The notes beneath the pieces were generated by a model. That model had not been told where the DNA came from and made no database searches. It saw only the letters and a list, made by a program, of their open reading frames with translations. A program made the translations under genes and the position numbers. Source: CAWJPY01 sp963844865 (lineage in GTDB: Bacteria; Acidobacteriota; Thermoanaerobaculia; Thermoanaerobaculales; Sulfomarinibacteraceae). Taken from it: 64,000 bases of DNA. Shown one piece after another: positions 9,210 to 17,116 of the stretch (the first letter of the stretch is position 1; each line of letters begins with the position of its first letter). The stretch spans positions 56,128 to 120,127 of the forward strand of contig CAWJPY010000008.1 of NCBI GenBank assembly GCA_963844865.1, read 5' to 3'.

Positions 9210-9254
9210 GCCCCCGGCTTGTGAACGGGGGGCATGAACGACCCGGAGGTGACC

Positions 9255-9608
9255 ATGCCCAACGCGATCCCCAGCACTGGTCTCACTGCTCATCACTTGG
9301 CGCTCGAAGCGGCCGGCGCTGCGATCAAGCTCGTCATGAGTTTGCCGGCTCCGTTGAAGCCGATCGGCGATCAGGTGATTCGTTCCGCGAGCTCGGTCCC
9401 GGCCAATCTCGCTGAAGGCCACGGACGGTCCGGCCGAGACCGGGTGCACCACTGGCGCATCGCCTATGCCTCGGCCAAAGAGGTGGACTCACACGTGCGG
9501 CTCCTCGCCGCGACCGGAGCCGTCCGTCGGTCAGCAGCGCAGCTCGTCATCGACGGCTTCGATAAGGTACGCGCCATGACGTGGCGGCTCCTCAACCCGA
9601 GGATCTGA
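9255..9608 (+). CDS. Four-helix-bundle protein (23S rRNA intervening-sequence protein family)
   Basis: The 117-residue product has the family core IRSASSVPANLAEGHGRSGR followed by YASAKEVDSHVRLL, typical of the S23/IVP four-helix-bundle family (TIGR02436). Members are found inside 23S rRNA intervening sequences, next to diversity-generating retroelements as Avd, or as stand-alone genes. They form pentamers that bind nucleic acid in the Avd case. No reverse transcriptase or rRNA is seen here. An in-frame ATG 21 bases earlier exists, but GGAGGTGA directly before this ATG decides the start. A strong hairpin and a minisatellite precede it, suggesting a small nucleic-acid-associated cassette. Confidence 0.75.
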   Translation: MPNAIPSTGLTAHHLALEAAGAAIKLVMSLPAPLKPIGDQVIRSASSVPANLAEGHGRSGRDRVHHWRIAYASAKEVDSHVRLLAATGAVRRSAAQLVIDGFDKVRAMTWRLLNPRI

Positions 9609-9917
9609 CCGTCGGGGCGCCATTCGCTCAAACGGCCGTTCATGCCGCCCAGCCGGTCCTCATGCCCTGCGACGCCCGTTCATGCCCATTGCCACCATCT
9701 GGCTCTCCCCGTCTCCTGGCACCTTCTTCTCCCGGACGGGGGCTCTCCGGCTCCGCGCCTCTGCGCCTCTGCGTTCATTCCTCTCGGGTGGGCGGCGGCT
9801 TTGCGTCTTCGCGTCTTTGCGTTCTGTCTTCCTCCGGGGGCGGACGGCGGCTCCGGGTCGGCATCGACACCGAAATGCGGACGGGGCCGGCGTCGTTGCG
9901 GGAAGCGGAGGTGGAGC
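9609..9917. repeat. Gap with TCTGCGTCTCTGCG-type interspersed repeat
   Basis: No gene is visible. From about 9748 to 9835 the gap carries GCGCCTCTGCGCCTCTGCGTT, then CTTTGCGTCTTCGCGTCTTTG. This is a simple interspersed motif also found near 45850, 56350 and 63970. The last bases hold the ribosome site for the reductase. Confidence 0.6.
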
Positions 9918-10908
9918 ATGGAGAAGCGCACCCTGGGCAGCAGCGGTCTCGAGGTGTCGGCCATGGGCTTCGGCTGCATGGGCATGTCGGACTTCTACGG
10001 ACCGGCGGACGAGGCCCGGAACCTGGACGTCCTCCACCACACCCTGGATTTGGGCGTCACCTTCTGGGACACGGCCGACATGTACGGCATGGGCCGCAAC
10101 GAGCAGCTCGTGGGCAAGGCCCTGAAGGGCCGCCGCGACCAGGTGGTGCTGGCCACCAAGTTCGGCTTCCGGCGGGCGCCGGACGGCACGCCCATCGGCG
10201 TCAGCGGCCGCCCCGAGTACGTGCGCTCGGCCTGCGACGCGAGCCTCAAGCGGCTCGGCGTCGACCACATCGACCTCTACTACCAGCACCGGGTCGACCC
10301 GGAGGTTCCCATCGAAGACACCGTCGGGGCCATGGTGGGCCTCGTGCAGGCCGGCAAGATCCTCCACCTCGGCCTGTCCGAGGCCGCCGCCGCAGACCCT
10401 GCGCCGCGCCAAGGCCGTCCACCCCATCACCGCCCTGCAGTCGGAGTACTCCCTGTGGAGCCGGGACATCGAGGACGAGATCATCCCCACCTGTCGCGAG
10501 CTGGGCATCGGCCTCGTCCCCTACAGCCCCCTCGGACGCGGCTTCTTGACCGGCGCCATCCGCTCCATCGACGACCTCGCCGAGGACGACTGGCGCCGAC
10601 AACAACCCCCGCTTCCAGGGCGAGAACTTCCAGAAGAACCTCGAGCTCGTGGACGCGGGTCCAGGAGATGGCGTCCGACAAGGGCTGCACCCCGGCCCAG
10701 CTCGCCCTCGCCTGGGTGCTCTCCCGGGGCCACGACGTCGGTGCCCATCCCGGGCACCCGCAGCCGAGCCCGTCTCGATGAGAACGTGGCCTCGCTCGAG
10801 GTCCAGCTGACCGACGACGACCTCGCCCGCATCGACGAGCTCATCCCCAGGGGCACGGCCGCCGGTGAGCGCTACCCGGAGCAGGCCATGGCCTTCGTCA
10901 ACGGCTGA
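9918..10908 (+). CDS. Aldo/keto reductase, four frameshifts
   Basis: This is an NADPH-dependent aldo/keto reductase of the group that starts KRTLGSSGLEVSAMGFGCMG. The catalytic tetrad is visible: Asp and Tyr in WDTADMYG, Lys in LATKFGF and His in YYQHRVDPEV. The C-terminal half (LQSEYSLWSRDIE, GLVPYSPLGRGFLTG, ALAWVLSRGHDVVPIPGTR) is present but spread over three frames. Breaks lie near 10391, 10594, 10658 and 10740, most next to runs of G or C. Correcting them gives a full enzyme of about 330 residues, the usual length. Four indels in 350 bases is a high density; I favour assembly error, but real inactivation is possible. The substrate is unknown. Confidence 0.85.
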
Positions 10909-11011
10909 CCTCCGGCCCGGTCCGGGAATCCTCCCGCGCTGCCGCCGGTTGTCACCACGACCGAGAACCAATCTCGGTCCTTCCGATGCGGAGGCCCTTC
11001 CGAGGCGGCGG

Positions 11012-11371
11012 ATGAAGAATGCTGACACGCCCGCGATCCTGCTCGACGACCTCGTACGTGCAGCGGATGACGTGCCCGGGGTGCGCCGGGACGACCTCTC
11101 TGTCGGCGACCGGCTGCTCGTGGCCACCAGGAACTCCATCTACTCCCTCACCCTCCGCGAGACCGGGTCGTTCCTCGTCACCGGCGGCGTCTTCGAGCGG
11201 ACGGGCCGGGGAGCCGTCACCGTCGACGTCGTCGGCTGCTCCGTCGGCGGGCACGCCGTGCTCACCCGCTGCGTGGCGGCGCCGGGTCTATTCCTGGAGC
11301 TCGGGGACGGGACCCGGACCACGCGTATCCGGCAGGTGCGGGTGGTGAGCTCCGCCCACGGTGGGGTGTGA
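11012..11371 (+). CDS. Small conserved hypothetical protein
   Basis: The 119-residue product starts MKNADTPAILLDDLVRAADD. It has a beta-rich centre (LSVGDRLLVATRNSIYSLTL, then SFLVTGGVFERTGRGAVTV). There is no signal peptide or membrane segment. The motif VGDRLLVATRNSIYSL reminds me of small uncharacterised proteins seen in several environmental phyla, but I cannot name a family. GGCGG just before the ATG is a weak ribosome site. It follows the aldo/keto reductase by about 100 bases and may be co-transcribed. Confidence 0.6.
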   Translation: MKNADTPAILLDDLVRAADDVPGVRRDDLSVGDRLLVATRNSIYSLTLRETGSFLVTGGVFERTGRGAVTVDVVGCSVGGHAVLTRCVAAPGLFLELGDGTRTTRIRQVRVVSSAHGGV

Positions 11372-11570
11372 CGGGCGCCCGCTCCCTCACCTGGAGAGCC
11401 GGACCGACGACCCCACAACCACCATCACCACGAACCGTCACGCCTCCCTGGAGGAGGGGTCTCTCGGTCACCTGGGGGACGACGGCTCCCGCCATCCACG
11501 AACCCCGCGGTGACAGCAGTCACCCCCGGCCCGCGCCGAGCGCGCTAGCGTGGGAGCGGAACGATCGAGA

Positions 11571-13046
11571 ATGGAACGGCGCGTGAGGTACTGCCTGCTG
11601 TCGGCAGCCGCGGCGATGGTCGCGGCAGCGCTTCCCGCGCACGCCGCCGACTACGAGGTGGGACCGCAACCGGGCATGCTGGGCGCCGTCGGCGACGTCC
11701 CGTGGGAGAGCCTGATGCCCGGCGACCGGGTGCTCATCCACTGGCGGGAGACCCCGTACCACGAGAAGTGGGTGCTGTGCCGGCGCGGCACCGCGGAGGC
11801 GCCGATCGTGGTCTCCGGAGTGCCGGGACCCGGTGGGGCGCTCCCCGTCATCGACGGGCGAGACGCGACGACACGCACCTCCCTCGACTACTGGAACGAG
11901 GTCCGAGGCGTGATCAAGATCGGCGGCGCCAGCATCCCCCCCGACACCCTCCCCGCCCACATCCTGGTCGAGAACCTGGACGTCCGTTCGGGGCGGCCTC
12001 CGTTCACCTTCACGACACACTCCGGCGGAGCGGCAACCTACGCGACGAACGCCGCCGCCATCTACGTGGAGAAGGCCGAGCACCTCACCATCCGCAACTG
12101 CATCCTCCGCGACTCCGGCAACGGCCTCTTCATCGGCGCCGCAGACGGCGCCACCTCCGACATCCTCATCCACGGCAACTGGATCCACGACAACGGCATC
12201 GAGGGCAGCTACTACGAGCACAACAGCTACACCGCCGCCATCCACATCACCTTCCAGTTCAACCGCTACGGACGTCTGCGGCCGGACTGCGGGGGGAACA
12301 ACCTGAAGGACCGCTCGGCGGGGTTGGTGGTCCGCTACAACTGGATCGAAGGGGGCAACCGCCAGCTCGATCTCGTGGACGCCGAGGACAGCCAGGTGCT
12401 CGTGGACCACCCCGACTACCGGACGACGCTGGTCTACGGCAACGTGCTCATCGAGCCCGACGGCGAGGGCAACAGCCAGATCGTGCACTACGGCGGCGAC
12501 AGCGGCGCCACCGCCGACTACCGCAAGGGCACCCTGCACTTCTACCACAACACGGTGGTCTCGACCCGCACCGGCAACACGACCCTGCTGCGCCTCTCCA
12601 CCAACGACGAGCACGCCGACGTCCGCGACAACATCGTCTACCCCACTGCGGGCGGCTCCCGGCTCGCCATGCTGGACGGCGCCGGCATGCTGGACCTGCG
12701 CGACAACTGGCTGCCCCTGGGCTGGGTCGCGACCCACGGCACGCTCACCGGAGTGCTCACCGGCTACGACGCCAACCTGGAGGGGATCGACCCCTCGTTC
12801 GCCGACCTCGCCCACCAGGACTTCACCCTGGCCCCCGGCGCCAGCGTGTGCGAGGACGCGGGCGGCCCCCTGGCGGACGCCGTCGTGCCGGAGCACGCCC
12901 CCGTCTGGCAGTACGTGCGCCACCGTGGCGCCGCCCCGCGCCCCGATGACGGCGCCCGTGATCTGGGGGCCTTCGAGTCCGGTCTCATCTTCGCCGACGC
13001 CTTCGAGAGCGGCGACGCCTCCCGGTGGTCGCGCGCAGCGCCGTGA
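11571..13046 (+). CDS. Secreted right-handed beta-helix protein with FESGD tail
   Basis: The 491-residue protein begins with a Sec signal peptide (YCLLSAAAAMVAAALPAHAA). The body has the stacked pattern of a parallel beta-helix (PbH1 repeats): HLTIRNCILRDSGNGLFIG, DILIHGNWIHDNGIEG, GLVVRYNWIEGGNRQLDL, TLVYGNVLI and LHFYHNTVVS. Such folds occur in pectate lyases and other polysaccharide-active enzymes, but I see no lyase catalytic triad. The C-terminus ends GLIFADAFESGDASRWS, a short conserved tail seen on unrelated secreted proteins in similar bacteria and perhaps a sorting or processing signal. An alternative GTG start lies 21 bases upstream; the ATG fits the signal peptide better. Confidence 0.8.
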   Translation: MERRVRYCLLSAAAAMVAAALPAHAADYEVGPQPGMLGAVGDVPWESLMPGDRVLIHWRETPYHEKWVLCRRGTAEAPIVVSGVPGPGGALPVIDGRDATTRTSLDYWNEVRGVIKIGGASIPPDTLPAHILVENLDVRSGRPPFTFTTHSGGAATYATNAAAIYVEKAEHLTIRNCILRDSGNGLFIGAADGATSDILIHGNWIHDNGIEGSYYEHNSYTAAIHITFQFNRYGRLRPDCGGNNLKDRSAGLVVRYNWIEGGNRQLDLVDAEDSQVLVDHPDYRTTLVYGNVLIEPDGEGNSQIVHYGGDSGATADYRKGTLHFYHNTVVSTRTGNTTLLRLSTNDEHADVRDNIVYPTAGGSRLAMLDGAGMLDLRDNWLPLGWVATHGTLTGVLTGYDANLEGIDPSFADLAHQDFTLAPGASVCEDAGGPLADAVVPEHAPVWQYVRHRGAAPRPDDGARDLGAFESGLIFADAFESGDASRWSRAAP

Positions 13047-13353
13047 CAGGGTCCGGTCGCGCTGACGCGTTCAGCTCCCGTGCCCAGGATGTGGGCATCC
13101 CGTCGCCGCCCCTGTCCGCTGCCGCCGCCGCTGGCTGCTGCCCCTGATTCCCGCCGCTGATGGCTGGCGCGGTGCCTGTCGCCGACCTCTTCTCACGGCG
13201 TTCCCAACCCACCTTGAACCACGCCATACGACCCGCTCAGATCCCCGCGAATGCAAAAGAACTGACAAAGCTCCGCGCCACGGCCGCCTCACGCTACGCC
13301 TGGGCTTGACCCCGCCGACGTGACTGTCTAGGTTGAGAACAGAGGGACGAGCC
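13047..13353. other. Gap with GCTGCCGCCGCTG-type low-complexity repeat and a promoter
   Basis: From about 13090 to 13180 the sequence is a degenerate series of GTCGCCG, GCTGCCG and GCCGCTG words. Nothing here looks like a gene. The right end holds a good promoter for the FHA gene, given separately. Confidence 0.55.
13306..13334 (+). promoter_or_regulatory. Sigma-70-like promoter of the small FHA gene
   Basis: TTGACC and TAGGTT are separated by exactly 17 bases, 20 bases ahead of the start codon. This is the clearest housekeeping-type promoter I see in the window. Confidence 0.65.
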
Positions 13354-13707
13354 ATGCCGAGACTTGACGTCTATGTAGACTACAAGCGCTTCCTGTCGTT
13401 CAAGCTCGGCCGTGAGTCGCTGCGGGTCGGCAGGTCCCCCGACTGCGACCTCCAGCTTCCCTCGGAGCAGGTCTCCAGGCACCACTCGACCATCGCCCCC
13501 ACCAAGGACGGCGGCTTCGCCATCGAGGACGTGAGCACCAACGGGACCCGCGTCAACGCCACGATGATCCACGGCCGCAAGGCGCTCGTCCCGGGCGACC
13601 GCATCTACATCGCCACCTACGTGCTGGTCTACCAGGAAGACGACACCCCGCCGGAGACCCTCGACAGCGAGCAGACCCTGGTCATGGACGACACACGGCT
13701 GATGTAG
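13354..13707 (+). CDS. Small stand-alone FHA-domain protein
   Basis: The 117-residue protein is essentially one forkhead-associated domain, which binds phosphothreonine peptides made by Hanks-type kinases. The signature residues are intact: LRVGRSPDCDLQLPSEQVSR, then the SRHH motif, then EDVSTNGTRVN with the Asn that contacts the phosphopeptide. A short acidic tail with threonines (PPETLDSEQTLVMDD) follows. Tails of this kind can be kinase targets in FHA proteins such as GarA, so self-binding is conceivable. It is monocistronic, with its own promoter. Three Ser/Thr kinases occur elsewhere in the window and are possible partners. Confidence 0.85.
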   Translation: MPRLDVYVDYKRFLSFKLGRESLRVGRSPDCDLQLPSEQVSRHHSTIAPTKDGGFAIEDVSTNGTRVNATMIHGRKALVPGDRIYIATYVLVYQEDDTPPETLDSEQTLVMDDTRLM

Positions 13708-14235
13708 GCCGGAGCCACGCCCCGTCCGCATCCGCGTCCGCGTCTGCTTCCGAGCTCCCGCTCACGTCCGCGCCCGACAAACGCGTCGCGAACCACAAAC
13801 AGCGACTGCGATCGGCAGCAGCGTCCGGCGGCAGCGCGCAGCGTCCGTGACCGACGGCAGCGTCCGGCGGCACCCTTTCCCGCGCTCCCGAAGCCTTCTT
13901 CGACGACACACCCACCTTCTGTCGTGGTGAGCATCGCCAAGCCCTCGAGGCGGTGTTACGTGGAATGACACGGGGCCGCGCGGAGACGGTGGAACGTCCA
14001 AGTTGCCTGTCATTCTGAGCGAGGGTCGGTCCGCCGGAGCGAGGCGAAGGATTCCCCGAGAGCTCCAGAGTCGTGACGGGGAGGCGTCTTATGGGACGCG
14101 GACGGGGGCGCGGACGCGGGTGGCGCCGCTGCGGGATACTGGCGCTGATCGCCGCCCCTGACAGCCGTTGCGGATGGCTGCACCTGACGCTGGTCGCCGG
14201 CCCGTCGATGATGGCGGCACCCGCGCGCGTCGCCG
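13708..14235. other. Gap with TCCGCG and CGGCAGCGTC repeats and an interspersed element
   Basis: The left part is a degenerate run of CCGCGTC and GCAGCGTCCGGCGGCA words. The right part (about 13930-14066) is a reversed copy of the element found twice near 62.6 and 63.7 kb, recognised by GTCATTCTGAGCGAG and CCAAGTTGCCTG. I see no protein gene. Confidence 0.6.
13930..14066 (-). repeat. Interspersed 150-base element, reversed diverged copy
   Basis: Reading the minus strand gives AATCCTTCGCCTCGCTCCGG, CTCGCTCAGAATGACAGGC, then AACTTGGACGTTCCACCGTC. These match segments of the copy at 63669-63840 with scattered changes. Confidence 0.65.
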
Positions 14236-16405
14236 TCAGGCCTTCTCCGCCTCCGCCATCCCCTTCCGCACGCGCTCCGCGTCGAGGGGGAGGCGGCGCA
14301 CCCTGGCCCCCGTCGCGTCGAACACGGCGTTGGCCACGGCGGCGCCCACCACGACGATGGCCGGCTCCCCGCCCCCCTGGGGCGGATCGTTGCGGGCGTC
14401 GACGATCACCGTCTCGATCTCAGGCAGCCACGAGAAACGAGGGATCTCGTAGGTGTCGAAGTTGTCGTCCAGGACGCGGCCGCCCTCGAATCGCACGTCC
14501 TCGGCCAGGGCGTATCCCAGCCCCATGGTCAGGCAGCCCTCCATCTGGATGGTGGCGCCCTCCGGGTTGATGGCCAGACCCATGTCCTGGGCGCACACCA
14601 TCCGCTTCACCCGCACCCGTCCGGAGGCCTCGTCGACGGCCACCTCCACGGCCAAGGCCACCGAGGTGCCGGCGTCGATGCCGCAGGCCACCCCGACTCC
14701 CCGACCGCTGGGCGCCGGCGCCGGCTTCCAGCCGAACCTCTTGGCCGCGGTCTCGAGCACCCGTCGCATCTTCTTCTCGGCGAGGTGGGCGAGGCGGAAC
14801 TCCACGGGGTCCATCCCGGCGGCGGCAGCCAGCGCGTCCACATGGGACTCCCTGGCGAAGGTGTTGGTGTTGTTGCCGGGCGCCCGCCACGCGCCGGTGG
14901 CGAACGGGTGCGCCCCCGGGACCCCTCTCCAGCCCGAGGGCGACGCCACCGTCCGGTGGTTGGGGATGGCGTAGAACTGCGCCGCGCCGCGCTCGCCGGC
15001 GAAATAGGTGATGTAGTCCCAGTACGCGATGCGCCCGTCCTCGCCCAGCCCGGCATCGATCTTCACCACCGCCGCCGGTCGGAAGGTGTCGAGGAAGAAC
15101 TCCTCCGCCCGGCTCCAGCAGACCTGGACCGGTCGGCCCGTGGCCTTGGCCAGCCATGCCGCCTCCAGGGCCTGCTGGTTGAAGCTCTTCCCGCCGAACC
15201 CACCGCCCACGAACGGCGGCTTCACATGCACCTGCTCTTCCCTCAGACCAAGCTCCTGGGCCGCCTGCGCACGCAGGGGAAACGGCGTCTGGGTGGAGGC
15301 CCAGATGGTGAGGCGACCGTCGGCAAGGTGGGCTACAGCCGTGTGGGTCTCGATGGCCGCGTGGGCCTTGTAGCCGTCCTCGTACGTGGCGGCGATCCTG
15401 GTCGCGGCGGCGGCGCGACCCGCCTTCAGGTCGCCTCCGGCGGCCACCTCCTCACCCGCGGGGGCCACCTCGAGGAGATGGTCGAAGATCGTGTCCGGGT
15501 CGAGGGAGGAGGTGGGCACGTCCCACCTCGCCTTCACCTGCTCGAGAGCCCGCTCGGCGCCGTCCGGAGTGGAGTGCAGCACCGCCACCCGGTCACCGTC
15601 CCGCACAACCTTCGCGCCCTCCACGTCGGCAACTCCCGCGAGGTCTACCCCGAGCAGCTTGGCGCCATGGGCCGGGGGACGCAGCAGGCACGCGTACAGC
15701 ATCTCCGGCAGCCGGATGTCGCCGGAGTATTGGGCTTGACCGGTGACCTTGATTTCGGCGTCTCGGCGGGCGACGGGCTTCCCGACCACCGTGAAGCTCG
15801 ACACCGACTCCAGCACCGCCTTGCGGTCGAGGTGGCGCGTGATGCGCTGCCCCTTGGCGAGCTCGGCATAGGTCACGCGGCGGGTCGGATCCCTCCGGTC
15901 GAAGACCTTGCCGTCCTCCACCTCGAGACGCTCCGTCGGCACCTCGAGACGCTCGGCCGCGAGCTCCATCAGCACCTCCCGCGCCTCCGCCGCCGCCGCC
16001 CGCAGCGGCGGTCCGAAGAAGCGGGTGGTCATGCGAGCCGAAGGTGCCCATGTCCCAGGGGCAGAGGTCGGTGTCGCCCATGACCATGTCCACCGACTTC
16101 CAGCGGCACCTCGAGCTCGTCGGCGAGCTCCTGGGCGAGCGAGGTGATCACGCCCCTGCCCCATCTCGATCTTGCCGGTGAAGCAGGTCGACCCGCCCGT
16201 CCTCGCCGATCCGCAGGAAGGCGTTGAAGTCAGTCGGCAGCTCGCGTCCGAGGCGAGGCCGGACGGGCTCCTCCTGGGCCAGCAGATCCCCGGCCGAGAT
16301 GGTGATGATGATGCCGCCGCCGAGCACCTTCAGAAAGTCGCGGCGACTCACCGGCGGCGGCGGATCGAGGTCGAGGTGGTGCAGGATGTCGTCGTAGCTG
16401 CTCAT
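14236..16405 (-). CDS. Tat-exported molybdopterin hydroxylase large subunit (IorB/xanthine dehydrogenase family), four frameshifts
   Basis: This is the molybdopterin-cytosine-dinucleotide subunit of a periplasmic aldehyde/N-heterocycle oxidoreductase. The N-terminus has a twin-arginine-type signal (SRRDFLKVLGGGIIITISAG). The molybdenum-site motifs FVGGGFGGKSFN, GAWRAPGNNTNTFARES and the catalytic Glu in GGGEPAIVVVGAAVANA are present. The roughly 722-residue length fits isoquinoline 1-oxidoreductase beta-type proteins. Four single-base insertions lie within 16025-16180; removing them restores CFTGKIEMGQGVITSLAQEL and the following segment. The ATG overlaps the stop of the 2Fe-2S gene by four bases. 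Electrons probably pass to a cytochrome. The substrate is unknown. Confidence 0.88.
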
Positions 16406-16885
16406 GACCGTCCCCCTTCGCGCATCTTGAGCGCTGCGCTCTCGATGGCGCGTGACGATCCTGGTGTGGGCCCCGCAGCGGCAGAGGTTGCCCTCCATGC
16501 CGTCCACGATCTCCTGCCGCGACGGCTGCGGATTGGACCGCAGGAGGCTGTAGGCGTTGAGGATCATGCCGGGCGTACAGAAGCCGCACTGCAGGGCGTC
16601 GTGCTCGGCGAAGGCGGCCTGCAAGGGATGCAGCACCCCGTCGGTGGCCAGCCCTTCGATGGTCGTCACCTTCTTCCCCGCCACCTTGGCCACGGGAAGC
16701 TGGCACGAACGCACCGCCTCCCCGTCCACGATGACGGTGCACGCTCCACACAGCCCTTCTCCGCAGCCGTACTTGGTGCCCGTGAGCCCGAGCTCGGTGC
16801 GCAGCACCCACAGCAACATCCGTTGGTCGTCCACCTCCACGTGGACTCCCTCGCCGTTCAGCGTGAATCCGATCCTTCGCTTCAT
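16402..16885 (-). CDS. 2Fe-2S subunit of the molybdenum hydroxylase (IorA/CoxS family), one frameshift near the end
   Basis: The roughly 160-residue protein carries both 2Fe-2S clusters of the xanthine oxidase family. The plant-ferredoxin type cluster is YGCGEGLCGACTVIVDGE with a later Cys in VRSCQLPV; the C-terminal cluster is LQCGFCTPGMI with GNLCRCG. It passes electrons from the molybdenum site in its partner to an external acceptor. One extra C near 16452 breaks the last 17 codons; without it the gene ends KMREGGRS with its TGA overlapping the partner's ATG. GGAGGAGG precedes the start. The missing FAD subunit is typical of the two-subunit IorAB type, in which the large subunit is exported and this one is carried with it. 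Confidence 0.9.
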
Positions 16886-17116
16886 CCCGCCTCCTCCCGC
16901 GTCCCCGGGGCCGCCTCGAAGACGTTCCACCCCGTTCCGACACGCCCCGGTGAGCGATCCTACCACCCACCATCCACCGGGTTGGACGGACGGCATGCGC
17001 ACTGCGAGCGCCCACGGCACACCCCCCGAAAAGGCCTGGGACCCCAGGCCGCGGCGGCGAACGATGCCGCCGCGGACCCGGGGTCCCATGAGGTTGTCGA
17101 TTGACTCGTCGAGAGG

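Noticed and set aside
9234..9254. Earlier ATG for the four-helix-bundle gene
   Set aside because: The GGAGGTGA ribosome site lies between the two ATGs and is correctly spaced for the second.
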